Shown here: piece by piece, positions 39,901-49,886 of the stretch
Layout of the letters: the number at the start of each line of letters is the position of its first letter
Numbering within the stretch: position 1 is the first letter of the stretch
Source: Saccharomycopsis fibuligera x Saccharomycopsis cf. fibuligera
Lineage: Eukaryota > Ascomycota > Saccharomycetes > Ascoideales > Saccharomycopsidaceae
Direction: 5' to 3'
DNA length: 64,000 nucleotides
Assembly: GCA_001936135.1 (NCBI GenBank)
Contig: CP012810.1
Location: 124,001-188,000 of the forward strand
Notes under the pieces: model-generated
The model's database searches: none
Seen by the model: the letters and a program-made list of their open reading frames with translations, nothing else
Told to the model about the DNA's origin: nothing
Made by a program: the position numbers and the translations under genes

Positions 39901-42900
39901 TTTCTACTAACCGTCACGATTATTCTTCACCGTTAGTGCTTTTACAGTTCTGGCGAATCATGCTTGATGAAGTGCAAATGGTTTCTTCTGTAATTAGCAA
40001 TGCCGCCAAAACATGCCGTATTTTTTCAAGATGTCACTCATGGGGAATCAGTGGTACTCCTATCAAAAAGGATCTTAATGATATTATGAGTTATTTCCAA
40101 TTTTTACGGATAGTGCCGTTCAATAACGATCAGCAGCAAGGAGCCATGTCTCGCAAAAACTATCAATCTTGGAATATGCTTTTGCAAGAGAAGCCGGCCT
40201 CTATTGACTTTTTGAAGTTAATTATGGGGCTAGCCATCCGGCATGATAAAGCTATGGTGAAAAACGACATTCGTTTACCAAAGCAAAATAGAGTGTTGAT
40301 TACTTCAACATTCACTGCTGTTGAACAAGATAATTACATTGTGGTTTTCAAGGAGTTTCTTCAAGAAGCTGGGCTCAACGCTGAAGGGGGACCGGTAGTT
40401 GAAGACTGGGTGCCTAATCCGCAAGTGATGCGCAAGTACCTCACGTATTTGCGAAAAACTTGTTGTCATATTGACTTGGGTAGTAAAAAGGTTTTCAGAA
40501 ATAATGGAGTGGCAATGTCAATGGATGATATTTTGAAGCGGTTCGTGGAGGAAACTAAGAGCAAGGTCAATGAGTTAGAGAAGGAGAATACTGCATTAAT
40601 TCTTGAAATGGGTGAAATTAGAGAACAACTAAAGGAGCCGTATCAGTTTAAGAAAGTGCTTAGAGATAATATACATCTGGTGATTGATAAGATTGCTGTT
40701 TTGGAAAATGAGATTGAGGCTGATCAGAAGATAAAGGAATTGGCTAAAAAGGAGAAGAGAATAAAGCTAGAAGATCGAACTGAGGAAGATGGATATAAAG
40801 ATAAAGATGGGGCTCTGGAAGTGGAAATTTTTGATGATGAAGATGAAGATGAATCAAAGTCAACCAAAAAAATTGTATTACGAAGCTGGTATGGCTTACT
40901 ACACAAGTTTTACTTCTTTATTGCTAATTCTCATTTCCAGATTGCTGAGATTCATAGAAACACTATCAAACTTCCTGAAGAGGAGTTACTCAAGATCCTC
41001 GAAACTTATCAAGATGACAACAGGGATACAAAAATAAAAAGTAGCTTCTCAGAAAGCGACGCGTTTGACGACCAGCTCGGAGATGATAGTTTGCAAAAGT
41101 ACGTTAAGAACAAAATTCTCGAAAATAAGTACTACAAGATAGCAGAATTACTTAGAGACAAAATGCTTATTTCAGTGTCTGAGAAAGCCATTGAAACTAT
41201 TACTTCATATGCACCACAAAAAAGCAAGCTCAAGATTAAGCCTCTTAGAGTTAAAAGTGTGGCACCACCAACTTTAAAAAAAGTGGATCATCGTGATTTG
41301 AAGCTCTTCTATTTTAAATTGATTACAGTGGTTGACGAATTGGATACACAGGCCAAGCAGTTAAATGAGTGGCTTACGGAGTTGTCGCATATTTTGTTTT
41401 CTCCTTTAATTGCCGAAAGCAATAGTGATAATAATAATGACGGTCGAAACGATACTGGTGGTGGTGAAGAATATGATAAAACCATTGTTGACCAAGAAAA
41501 AGCTTTCTATTTGCTTTCAGTACTTGAAGTCTGTTTTAAATACCGTGACGCTTTGCTTAATGGATTTAATAATACGTTTTCTAGCAATATGTCATTTGGT
41601 ACTGGGATTATCGAGCAGCCAATCTTTGATGAAGATTCGATTGTTGATCCCAAAGGGAAGAAAAACAGCAAAAAAAATTTTAACAAGAGTAGTAATACTG
41701 CTGGTAGTGGTGGTGATGGTATAGGAGAGGTTAAGAATCAGACCGAGACTGAAACGAATGAAGAATTAGAATTATTTAAGAATCATTTGAAGCAGACAAT
41801 GCAGCAAATTCGTCCAACAATTTGTCAGGAAGGTGCCAGTAAAGAGTTTTGCTTGAAGTATATCGCTACTCAGATTAAGACAATAGAGAATGATATCGGG
41901 TCTAGCCGGTTAATGAGTGCCGAAATTGAAGCTATTAAGAACACCAAAGGAAAGTTGGACCAGGTCTACAACAGCGAAGTCAAAGCCTTTAACGAAATTA
42001 GCAAAAAGCATATGCATATGCTTAATGTGCTCTTTAACACTCGTGCCAGTTATTTCAAACAATTGCAAGCAATATCTGACACAGTGCAGCCCACTGATTT
42101 TAATAAGTACCCTAAAAATGTGGAGGACATTAGTGAATTACCATCAGTCCAGTTTGCTGACCAGCTCAAATTCATTGACGAGAAAATCATCCAGCCCCGC
42201 ATTAACTACAATAAATCTAGTATTTCCAAATTGCATAGTAGAAGTCTTTATTTGAATTCATTGCGGGATACAAATACTGATGATGGCGGGGTCAATGAAG
42301 AAGAAAAACTTTGTATTATTTGTCAGTCACCGATAATCTTGGGGGTGCTTACTGAGTGTGGGCACCATTACTGCAAAGATTGTCTTGATATGTGGATGAA
42401 CAAGAATCGACACCGGAACTGCCCCTTATGCAAAGCTGAAATCAACAAGAACACTGTGTATGAGTTTACATTCACTAAGCAAAATTTGGAGGTTGGGCTC
42501 ATTTTTGATGAAAAGAAAGCAGATGAGGAAGATGAAAATAGTGGTGCTAACGGCAAGTCCCGCGGTGGCAAAAAAGAAAGCAAATTTTTGTTTTACAAGC
42601 CACTTGACGATAAAGAATTTAATACTATTAATGAAGTAAGTTTGAAATCGAGAAGCAAGTATGGTGCCAAAATCAATACTATTCTTAAGTTGGTTAAATG
42701 GCTCAAAGAGAACCAAAATGTACAAATTGTGGTGTTTTCACAATGGGAAGATTTTTTGAGAATTGTGGCAACCGCATTGCAAGAGAATGATATTAAGTTT
42801 TTGGGAGTACGAAAAAGTAATGAAAATGTTGTTGGCGCTGGTAACACAGTTAATTACAATCCTTTTGGCACTGGTTTTAATAACAAAAAACCGAAAAAAT

Positions 42901-43406
42901 CCACTGTCCACAAAAAGATGGATATCAGTGATATTAACAGATTTAAATATGATTCATCAATTACTTGCTTTTTGCTTAATGCTCAACAGCAAGCAGCAGG
43001 GCTTACGTTAGTGAATGCCACACATGTCATTCTATGTGAGCCACTAGTCAACACTGCACTTGAGTTACAAGCTATTAATCGGATTCATCGTATTGGACAA
43101 AGATACGAAACAACTGTATGGATGGTGGGTATTCAGGGCAGCATCGAGGAGTCAATTATCAACTTATCGACAAAGAAACGAATCGATCAACTTTCAAAAT
43201 TGAAGCAAAACAAGGATGAGATTAATAGTCATTATCTGAACCTTGTTGGTGATATGATGAGCGAGGATAATAGGGAAGATAATCAGCTTGCGGTGGATAG
43301 TATTGACTTAATGGGGGAGACGGATAAGCTCATTGACAAAACTGGTGGGGAATATGTGCCTGTGGACGAATTGTGGGAGTCGTTTTTCAGCAAGCGCGGA
43401 GCTTGA
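36978..43406 (+). CDS. IRC20: IRC20-type SNF2 ATPase with RING finger
   Basis: 2142 residues, much longer than S. cerevisiae Irc20 (about 1556). The helicase core is split: Walker A EEMGLGKTIELLALIL near 655, motif II as DEVQ near 997 instead of DEAH, and SGTPIKKDLNDIMSYF. A long helical region with coiled-coil character follows (about 1190-1700). The RING finger is near 1779-1818 (CIICQSPI, CGHHYCKDCLDMW, CPLCK), and then the second ATPase lobe with VVFSQWEDFLRIV, AAGLTLVNATHVIL and NRIHRIGQRYE near 2035. This RING inserted between ATPase lobes is the Irc20/SHPRH architecture: a DNA-dependent ATPase with E3 ubiquitin ligase activity linked to recombination control. Extra length is in the N-terminus and acidic or Asn-rich inserts. 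Confidence 0.9.
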   Translation: MTSGNTSSKHIDIALDQRYFLDIARFVVAHAGDQVRATHHHKARDHHSDERVPVTLANRRFEASETIYLNNKNNNDDNITPKNILNVLSGLAEAHKNGKRCKWFAFNDSGTTKRNAEYEVTILNLHFQKLAGDYGFDGNEGQRQYGAFGRSKRRKVSNSRHVSINNNNNAPTSNHSNDNGYSTTEHETTANDSLYTVLKKTKHKQPTVLLSIDLDMLLNTNTTSSSKNKKRQPLLKAQILKELEFFDLSPSACKKNENLVLSYPALHVKLKRVSTHELEMSLSLEYSIKVYENFICTSLFTPDVILLLNDLMMGSSDVNGFQNISSSGSNNNAIQPMPTYYQLGYEFLNDWNPVGSSAMDGNKFEQYYGDIIKHKNLRLSSKIKHILQNINNPSGKLFYNLLTEYAAKFRLPPMINNTPPQLYDESEGEDGVDNKPGSKDSSNNHMHDTNKKNALNIPGLQTNLFNFQVETLLWCLDKENVDYDLGSNRVSNRPYFEMRLFCRLKSKRELSPPNSSPSGIDISNEHLFEYNYNYLSKKIDKVVFGWVRIGIDCSKSSTNYSYEVLNSNDFFEDLAPSKIYWFNKYTGSLISTFSLIKYMQENFQEVLPDYTKFSGDKELMGRDIGIKNGSCQLQNGSTLTMVHRPEYFAQNLLSEEMGLGKTIELLALILTNQRKDFKQVAVDDGSITASMIDDDNYVFDEVTSRYVLKLKTTLIICPDSILDQWIQEMNRFAPSLKIMKYDGYSQFYKKLAKLDKQKEKQKKSKPQKFVVKLKFNREKLLQTDDDDNRKKKFLVNYSTFGHKTSSDLKFTPLLDRANSNCLNSEPFKHLPNVQVKSINLQNETYTVPVIRGTDDRQQDEELHEDEDHIMIHDIEEKVHDVDQNEETLKEMLKKDLMKNIESSHRRVAFELSQYDIIVASYQVVTKELHYAQFNPNVRPTRAAARNANRINSTIKNSENNHDSSNDGIEHNGIVLSTNRHDYSSPLVLLQFWRIMLDEVQMVSSVISNAAKTCRIFSRCHSWGISGTPIKKDLNDIMSYFQFLRIVPFNNDQQQGAMSRKNYQSWNMLLQEKPASIDFLKLIMGLAIRHDKAMVKNDIRLPKQNRVLITSTFTAVEQDNYIVVFKEFLQEAGLNAEGGPVVEDWVPNPQVMRKYLTYLRKTCCHIDLGSKKVFRNNGVAMSMDDILKRFVEETKSKVNELEKENTALILEMGEIREQLKEPYQFKKVLRDNIHLVIDKIAVLENEIEADQKIKELAKKEKRIKLEDRTEEDGYKDKDGALEVEIFDDEDEDESKSTKKIVLRSWYGLLHKFYFFIANSHFQIAEIHRNTIKLPEEELLKILETYQDDNRDTKIKSSFSESDAFDDQLGDDSLQKYVKNKILENKYYKIAELLRDKMLISVSEKAIETITSYAPQKSKLKIKPLRVKSVAPPTLKKVDHRDLKLFYFKLITVVDELDTQAKQLNEWLTELSHILFSPLIAESNSDNNNDGRNDTGGGEEYDKTIVDQEKAFYLLSVLEVCFKYRDALLNGFNNTFSSNMSFGTGIIEQPIFDEDSIVDPKGKKNSKKNFNKSSNTAGSGGDGIGEVKNQTETETNEELELFKNHLKQTMQQIRPTICQEGASKEFCLKYIATQIKTIENDIGSSRLMSAEIEAIKNTKGKLDQVYNSEVKAFNEISKKHMHMLNVLFNTRASYFKQLQAISDTVQPTDFNKYPKNVEDISELPSVQFADQLKFIDEKIIQPRINYNKSSISKLHSRSLYLNSLRDTNTDDGGVNEEEKLCIICQSPIILGVLTECGHHYCKDCLDMWMNKNRHRNCPLCKAEINKNTVYEFTFTKQNLEVGLIFDEKKADEEDENSGANGKSRGGKKESKFLFYKPLDDKEFNTINEVSLKSRSKYGAKINTILKLVKWLKENQNVQIVVFSQWEDFLRIVATALQENDIKFLGVRKSNENVVGAGNTVNYNPFGTGFNNKKPKKSTVHKKMDISDINRFKYDSSITCFLLNAQQQAAGLTLVNATHVILCEPLVNTALELQAINRIHRIGQRYETTVWMVGIQGSIEESIINLSTKKRIDQLSKLKQNKDEINSHYLNLVGDMMSEDNREDNQLAVDSIDLMGETDKLIDKTGGEYVPVDELWESFFSKRGA

Positions 43407-43624
43407 AGTTTTTTGTAATATATACTGCATTTTAGTTTATTGATTAAGTTATTAAACTTAAAAGATCAATGTATTATACAGCCTAATATTTTTATTTTAA
43501 CAATTATATTGTGGAATTCTGTAAAAATATGGCCATGGCCGTTAAATCAAAGACAAGCTACCAGCTTTAACTTGAAGATGATAACACGGCTTTTTTGAGC
43601 CAATTTGAGCTGACTTGTCTCAAG

Positions 43625-46261
43625 CTAGCCTGACTCTATTCTGCTTAAGATATTCCGTAAATATCCGCCAAAGCTTATTTCTTCGGTATGCACCACTTGA
43701 CTCACCACGCCAGCACCATAATTGCCAACAGCAGATACTGCACCGGAAGTCAAGTCCACAGGGCTAAGTTTCGCATAGAGAAACCGCGCTTGCGATTTGT
43801 TCTCGTCTGTTTCTATGTATCGTGGTACCGGAAGCCTGTTGATACTGAAAGCAACTTCCCGGGCATAATTCATCATGTGGAAAAGCCCAACTACATCAAC
43901 AGTTTTAAGTAAATGAACTCCTGGGTCCAATTGACTTAATGATATTCCTTCCTCTTTCTTCTTTTGCTCTTCTCCTCCATTATTACCGTGTTCATCACTG
44001 TTCCTTTTCAAATAAGCATCTCTTTTCTCTTTAATCTCATTCAAACTTATCATTAGCCTATTTTCACCGATGATACTGTTGCTGTTGTTAAGGTTTCGAG
44101 AAACTATCAAGTTTCCTACCAGTCTAGCAAACAAGTCACGGTGATATGCAACAGAACTGCCAATGTGGACCACGACGTGATAAAATTGGTCAAATATGAG
44201 GATTGCATTACTGCTGTTGATTAGCGCGTTCGCGTCTAATGTAATCTCTTTCAATTCTGGGCCAAAATTTCTGACATCGTTCTTAGTATTGTCATCGTTG
44301 TTATTCAGGCTTTTCTGTGAGCATGTTGGTAACGAAAGCTTGTAAAGTGATGGTTTAATTGCTAATATTGCATCTTTGGCGTGAAGCTTGAGGAAAACAT
44401 TATAGTAAAAAGCAGCTTCATCGGGGCTAGTGTTGGTTTTGTTCAAGAGGAACGATTTCCTAAGATGATAAAATAACTCAGACAAACGATGCAATTTTGC
44501 ATTTTTTATCACCGTATTATCGTTGTGAGGATAGCTTGATAGCGCAGAATCAGTGTTAATTGGCATCGTTAGCTTTCCATAATTTTTAATCAACCCAGTA
44601 AGCTCACTGTCTAATTTTTCAAGCATTTGTTGCCTGTCTAGCTTTAAGTCGCTTACACTTTCGTAAGCTATTCTCTTAGCAAGAGTAACAAAATAGCAAT
44701 TTTCATCAAATTCTAAAGCTAGCTCTTCTAAATTGGGTTCCTTGAATATTTTTTTGGTGATAATACTGGCTATCACTCTACTTGCATCACAAGAATCCTT
44801 GTAAGAAAGCTGGAATTGAATAAAATAATGATCTCTTTGTTTTTGTTTCTTATGCTGATTTTGCTTTTTGATAAGATCCGCTTGTTGCAAATAAACTGCG
44901 AATTCTGTTTCGAAATCAAAAGAGCTTATTATCCATCTATTTGATAAGGAATCACCAATCGGGAAATCAGAAGCATGAAGAGAATGGTTTTTTAACGATA
45001 TTAAAGGACCCACTATTCCATTGATCTTAATGTTTTCACCTGTAACAATGACTAGTTCTCCATTTGAACAAACCCCCGCTTGATTTTTTTTGACAACCAG
45101 CTTTGCAAAATTTTGAATAAATAAGTCACTTTGAAAAGTATCAGCAAGCACAAGATTACCGCCAGTCAAATTACTTAGTCCTTTCATCTCAAAGATTCCA
45201 GTTTGCTCAATATCCGCACTAAACAAATCAATTCGAAGCGAGATACTGCAATTTTGGTTGTATTCCGGATGTTTTGCGTCTATACCTAAAAGTCTTTTGA
45301 AATTTTTGATTACCAATTGGTTATAATATTTAGAAGCCAGTTTTAGCTGTGAAAATTCACTCAAATTTTCAAACACGCTATGATTGCGGAAATTTTTCTT
45401 CAATGAGGAGTCAATAACTTTACCAGGACCTTTGGTGCAGGGTCCCGAGATAAATGCGCAAATGTGAACCAATAAATGTGTTTTATCAGTCAATATTGGC
45501 AACGTCTCTAATTTAAGTACTTTGGAGACCTGAATAGCAAGTTCAATTGCTTTGCCCGTTATTCTTACCGGACGATGGCCTTTAACAGAATTTCTGTTGG
45601 ATGTGAGGCTTTGAATATACTGGGTAAATGTGTCAATTTGAGCTTTAGAGTTCAAGCTAAAGAATAAGTTGTTAATTCTAGTTTTGCTATTGTCTTTTCC
45701 AAATAATTTCTTGCGTAATGATTTTACATCTATCCATGAGGTGTCAGTGAATGTGTGAGATTCACGAGTATCTTTGATGTTAATTTGTGAATCAAACGTG
45801 ATGACGGAAAATACAGTCTCGGGAGGGAAATGAGGCATTTGAGAGAGCAAAGTAGTTTTTAAGGAGTCTAGCTCGGCTGGCAATGTAGCAAGATCGATTA
45901 CAAAAATTACTATTTTTGAATGGTTATTTATTAAATTTTGGGGGACTGCGGCGTTTTGAAAACGTTGAACAAGCTGAACATCGTTGCCGGTTAGTATTGG
46001 GTCAAACTCGGCTGGGAGTCTATTCACAGAATCGCAAAAACAACATGTCCAGGAATTCAAATCTTTGTTTGCTGTGCAATACTTGTTGATGATGCCTCCA
46101 CATTTGAGGTTTTGACACTTGTAGAGATCTGTCAGAATTGTATCTATCAGCACCTGGGACTCAGTAGCAAGAGGGCGATAACTGCATGCCAATTGGCCAG
46201 TTTTGGACTGATCTAGTCTGGACGACGGGAACGCATTCCAATTGAATCGCACCTTAGCCAT
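43625..46261 (-). CDS. NEL1: SEC23 paralogue (NEL1-like)
   Basis: 878 residues of the Sec23 fold. The N-terminus FNWNAFPSSRLDQSK corresponds to the Sec23 start. The zinc finger has Cys 49, 54, 73 and 76 (YKCQNLKCG, WTCCFC). A trunk-like segment (VIFVIDLATLPAEL) and a beta/helical region follow. Near the C-terminus a gelsolin-like block (ILIFDQFYHVVVHIGSSVAY) and PRYIETDENKSQARFLYAKL match the Sec23 region that holds the catalytic arginine stimulating Sar1 GTPase. The divergence and extra inserts (for example the Lys/Glu/Asn stretch near 760) argue against the principal COPII Sec23; Nel1 is a cytosolic Sec23-like Sar1 GAP in S. cerevisiae (630 residues). It is longer than Nel1, so the orthology is likely but not certain. 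Confidence 0.78.
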   Translation of the reverse strand: MAKVRFNWNAFPSSRLDQSKTGQLACSYRPLATESQVLIDTILTDLYKCQNLKCGGIINKYCTANKDLNSWTCCFCDSVNRLPAEFDPILTGNDVQLVQRFQNAAVPQNLINNHSKIVIFVIDLATLPAELDSLKTTLLSQMPHFPPETVFSVITFDSQINIKDTRESHTFTDTSWIDVKSLRKKLFGKDNSKTRINNLFFSLNSKAQIDTFTQYIQSLTSNRNSVKGHRPVRITGKAIELAIQVSKVLKLETLPILTDKTHLLVHICAFISGPCTKGPGKVIDSSLKKNFRNHSVFENLSEFSQLKLASKYYNQLVIKNFKRLLGIDAKHPEYNQNCSISLRIDLFSADIEQTGIFEMKGLSNLTGGNLVLADTFQSDLFIQNFAKLVVKKNQAGVCSNGELVIVTGENIKINGIVGPLISLKNHSLHASDFPIGDSLSNRWIISSFDFETEFAVYLQQADLIKKQNQHKKQKQRDHYFIQFQLSYKDSCDASRVIASIITKKIFKEPNLEELALEFDENCYFVTLAKRIAYESVSDLKLDRQQMLEKLDSELTGLIKNYGKLTMPINTDSALSSYPHNDNTVIKNAKLHRLSELFYHLRKSFLLNKTNTSPDEAAFYYNVFLKLHAKDAILAIKPSLYKLSLPTCSQKSLNNNDDNTKNDVRNFGPELKEITLDANALINSSNAILIFDQFYHVVVHIGSSVAYHRDLFARLVGNLIVSRNLNNSNSIIGENRLMISLNEIKEKRDAYLKRNSDEHGNNGGEEQKKKEEGISLSQLDPGVHLLKTVDVVGLFHMMNYAREVAFSINRLPVPRYIETDENKSQARFLYAKLSPVDLTSGAVSAVGNYGAGVVSQVVHTEEISFGGYLRNILSRIESG

Positions 46262-46796
46262 AGTTTTTGTGAGAGGAGCGTGTAACCTTTATTGCGTTTT
46301 GTTTTTGTAGTTTCTATCTTTCATACTCATCTTCGTCAAGGACCTGCGCTGTCTTCAAAAATTGGTGATTCCGGTTTTCTTGCTGCCGAATTACTCGAGA
46401 TTATGCATGTATCATATACTTTGTGCATTGTATTTTTTATGTATCAATATGTGTTATTACGCATTTCTATGTACATTCTTTTGCATAACGGCTTTTATTC
46501 AGTTAGGTAACCCATTAGTCATAATCCTGCGCCTCGTAACATAAGAGTGCACCTTTGTGCGTTTCTTTTTTCTCTCATGGCGCGTGACTCTCAGTCGATC
46601 GCTCAGTTAAATAGTTGCCACCGGAGGAGGCGCTACATGCTGTATATATACAGAGGAACACTGCGAGCGCTTATCAACAGTCTTCAGACCTCTCCGGCTT
46701 TACTTGTCTTCTTCTTTTCTCGACTGCTCAGCGATTGCAACAAACACTCCAATTTTTTTCACACACTTTTACAACAACTAAATACCAAATTCCACT
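46262..46796. other. NEL1-TMC1 divergent promoter region
   Basis: 535 bp with a TATATATAC box near 46643 facing TMC1 and the PACE-like site at 46614-46622. Frames here are short and unsupported. Confidence 0.55.
46614..46622 (-). promoter_or_regulatory. PACE-like (Rpn4) element before TMC1
   Basis: GTTGCCACC reads GGTGGCAAC on the minus strand, eight of nine bases of the Rpn4 PACE motif GGTGGCAAA, 175 bp before the TMC1 ATG. S. cerevisiae TMC1 is a reported Rpn4 target. Confidence 0.5.
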
Positions 46797-47664
46797 ATGA
46801 AAGTATCCATCAAAACCACTTCTGGTGAATGTAAGTACCCCTGTTGCGTTTTCCCCCATAAAGCAGCCGCCAGTTGCCGCTTTCGGTGTTAACCTGGCCG
46901 CTTTCATTCAACAGATTTAGTAGCAGTGTCTGTTTTTACGTTGCCAAAAAAAAACTTTACTAACATAAGTTATAGTCTATCAGGTCACCATTCCAAACAA
47001 CTCGACGATTAACGACTTGAAGCTCACCGCTATAGTCGCTTCAAACTCGTTAAAGTCATCCAACACCAATTTTTACAACTTGTATTTCAAAGGTGTAAAG
47101 TTAGAGTTGCTTAAGAACGTTTCTAATTACGGCATTATAGATAACGACTTGATCATCATCGGTAGTAAGATGCCTCAACAGGATAGCAGCCCCAACAATC
47201 TTACTGAAGTAGAAACTGTTTCATCTGTTGCTGGTGAGCCAACGAGTGCCTCTAGCAATCTTGATAGTGTTGCCACCGTTAATGGCAACCTTGACGGTTC
47301 CGCTACCAAGAGCAACATTACAGACTTTCCAAAACTTCAACAGCAACAACAAGAAGACCAACAGCCCTTACAACAACAGGCAAAAGCCACTAGACCAAAA
47401 TCTGTAGCAGATGGTACCGTTACTCACACAATCACTAAAAAGAAGAAGTCCTCCAAGAGCAGCAAAAAGTGTAACTTTGCCAACTGCAACAATGCTTCAT
47501 TGCGCATGATTGGATCTTGCCAGGACTGTGGTGGTAACTTTTGCTCTAAACATAGACTTATGGAAAACCACTGTTGTGCTGGCTTGAACAACTTCAAGAA
47601 GATTGCATTCAACAGAAATGCCAGCAAGTTGCAGCTGGAGCAAACCATTAGTCAAAAAGTTTAA
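46797..47664 (+). CDS. TMC1: Ubiquitin-like/AN1 zinc-finger protein, spliced
   Basis: Exon 1 46797-46830, intron 46831-46975, exon 2 46976-47664, giving 240 residues. The spliced N-terminus MKVSIKTTSGEFYQVTIPNN followed by STINDLKLTAI and YNLYFKGVKL looks like a ubiquitin-like domain (about 1-60). A Ser/Asn/Gln-rich linker follows. The AN1 zinc finger lies at about 175-215: CNFANCNNASLRMIGSCQDC, then FCSKHRLMENHCC. AN1 proteins of this kind act with the proteasome and Cdc48 in proteotoxic stress. The next gene, ETT1, follows on the same strand exactly as YOR052C-YOR051C in S. cerevisiae, which supports the TMC1 name. Confidence 0.88.
46831..46975 (+). other. TMC1 intron (145 nt)
   Basis: Donor GTAAGT at 46831, branch point TACTAAC at 46958-46964, acceptor TATAG ending at 46975. 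Splicing completes the codon T|TC and joins the start to the long downstream frame. Confidence 0.9.
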
Positions 47665-48317
47665 TTATGTACCATTAGTGAATCTTTGTCTACTGTATCT
47701 CTAGCAAGTCATGATATCCATTTTTTTTTTTATTCATTTTTATTATTTTTTTTTTCTTTCATTTTGGTTATGATTTTTTAGCATTATAAACTTTGTGTCT
47801 TTGATGCTGGTGGTATAATTGCATCTTACTTTTTCTTTCTTTTCTCATTCTTTGGTTTGTTTACTTTTTTTTTTATGTGTGTCTTTCTTATTATTATTTT
47901 ATCTTTTTTTTCTTTAAATTTCTCTGGTGATGGGCCTTTGGTGGTGTCTTCTAATTAACTTTATCTTTCTATTCTGTTTATTTTACTTATCGCATGAAAA
48001 CAACACCTGTAGTCATCGCATCGGCTGAATACTATGCAAAAGTCGTTTCAAGACGAGCTCATCGCATGCGACGTCACACCGCCCCCTGTGGTTGGTACTT
48101 GAAAGCCCAGTCCGATGGTATATGCATGACTTCTCTAAATGAATAAAAAAAAGTAAAAAAAAAAGTAAAAAAATTTCATTCATATCGTATGATGCTCGAT
48201 GAGGCAGTTTCCATCTTTGTATAAGTAGCTGAAGATATAACATTGTATTTCTGTGCTGACAATTTCAATTTTGGAAAATCTTAGAGAAACTTTAGCATAT
48301 CTTCAAATTCGGCAAAA
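47665..48317. other. Intergenic TMC1-ETT1
   Basis: Very T-rich 3' region of TMC1 and the ETT1 promoter. No gene is seen. Confidence 0.5.
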
Positions 48318-49886
48318 ATGGCAAAAAGACCTTTAGGATTGGGCAAGTCCCACGAGAAGAAACACAAGAAGAAGAAGACATCTTCCAAGACCCCAGAAAC
48401 TCAACTGGAACCAAAACCAAAACAAGAAGCGCAAGTCACGGAAAACCCAGTTGGCGAAGAAGATAATGAACAATCTGCTACCCCAGAAGCAGCAGCTGGC
48501 GGCGAACTTATGATTAAAATGTCATCTTCTGGCTTAAATGAGCTTGCTCAATTGTGGCTCAGTTATGCAAAGAAAAAGATCAGTAAAGAAAGTTTTGATA
48601 ATGAAAGCAATAATAATCAACTAATATTGAACGGTATCATTCATGAATGTGACAGATTGCTTAGAAAATCGCATAATTTGAAAGAACAAAAAGCTACAAA
48701 GAAACAAGAAAACCCAGACGATGAGGAGGAAGAGGTTAAATTGGATGGTCAATTTTATTCCATTTATGGGCTTGCGTTGGCGGAGTTGGCATATTTTCAG
48801 ACTCTTGAAGATGAAGAGGAGCAGGAAAATCAGGAAGAAAAAGAATTCGATGAGGCTGAAGAAGCCGCCAAGAATAAAGCTAAAGCCGAGCAAGTGGCTG
48901 CGTTTTTTAGTGAAGCACATGAAAGAATTTCTGTTGGGTTGGAAAAATTTCCAAATGATGAGCTTGTATTAAAGCTTGCAGAGAGTCAAGTTTTGGCTAA
49001 TCAAATTCCATTACAATGGATTTCTACAATGTCTGTCAATTCCACTAAAAAGCAATTTCCTGATATATTGTCCAAAGTTGACCAAGTGTTTGCTAATCTT
49101 GATGCTGCTAGTGAGCTTCTTGATAAATCAAAAGACAATGATAGTTTCAATAGCTTTTATGACTTCCAACAGTTTTCTTTGCTTGATACTCTTGATGATT
49201 TGCTTGACATGATTGAAAACTTTGGTATCAATGATGATTTGAATGAAATTGATAGTGACAATGAAGAAGAACTCGAAGCGGCTAGTGTCCAATTAAGCAA
49301 AAAACATCCACTTTCTGCCATTAGAGAAAAAATTGATGTTTATGCCGATAAATTGATTGCTAGTTATGATGCATTCTTGCAACATTTGGTGCAAGTTAGT
49401 AAACAGCATTACAAAATTGATCTTGAAGGAAATTTGCATGAGAATAAAAGTCACACATTGGTGAATTTTTACTTGAAAGTTAATGAGAAGCTTGGACAGT
49501 TATATTTGAAGAAAGCTGATGAAGCAGGCAAAGAATATACAGATATCGTCTACGGTGATGATGATGATGAAAGTGGTGATGAAAAAGAAGATGACAGTGC
49601 AGATAATGACGAAGATGAAAAGCAAAAATTGGCCAAACCGTTACAGAAAATTGCCATTGATAATTACAAAAAGGCAATCAAACATCTCAAAGTATGCGAG
49701 GATGAAGAAGATCCAGCTACGTGGGTCAATATTGCCGAAGTCGAAATCTCGCTAGGTAACATTTATGAGCTTAATAGTGAAAAGCAAGAATCGCTTTATA
49801 AAAAAGCAGAGAAAAAATTGCGCAAAGCTAATAGAGCCACTGGTGGTAAATATGAACATATCTTGCGCAATTTGGTTGATAATTAG
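48318..49886 (+). CDS. ETT1: Ett1/Nro1-type nuclear protein
   Basis: 522 residues. The N-terminus MAKRPLGLGKSHEKKHKKKK is strongly basic and matches the start of the Ett1/Nro1 family, a probable nuclear localisation signal. The rest is helical and acidic, with TPR-like repeats (LNELAQLWLSYAKK, QFYSIYGLALAELAYFQTLE, VNIAEVEISLGNIYELNSEK, LYKKAEKKLRKANRATGGKY). S. cerevisiae ETT1 affects translation termination, and S. pombe Nro1 regulates the Ofd1 prolyl hydroxylase that modifies uS12. The position just downstream of TMC1 is the conserved YOR052C-YOR051C pair. Two Asp/Glu runs (about 410-440) are low complexity. Confidence 0.92.
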   Translation: MAKRPLGLGKSHEKKHKKKKTSSKTPETQLEPKPKQEAQVTENPVGEEDNEQSATPEAAAGGELMIKMSSSGLNELAQLWLSYAKKKISKESFDNESNNNQLILNGIIHECDRLLRKSHNLKEQKATKKQENPDDEEEEVKLDGQFYSIYGLALAELAYFQTLEDEEEQENQEEKEFDEAEEAAKNKAKAEQVAAFFSEAHERISVGLEKFPNDELVLKLAESQVLANQIPLQWISTMSVNSTKKQFPDILSKVDQVFANLDAASELLDKSKDNDSFNSFYDFQQFSLLDTLDDLLDMIENFGINDDLNEIDSDNEEELEAASVQLSKKHPLSAIREKIDVYADKLIASYDAFLQHLVQVSKQHYKIDLEGNLHENKSHTLVNFYLKVNEKLGQLYLKKADEAGKEYTDIVYGDDDDESGDEKEDDSADNDEDEKQKLAKPLQKIAIDNYKKAIKHLKVCEDEEDPATWVNIAEVEISLGNIYELNSEKQESLYKKAEKKLRKANRATGGKYEHILRNLVDN

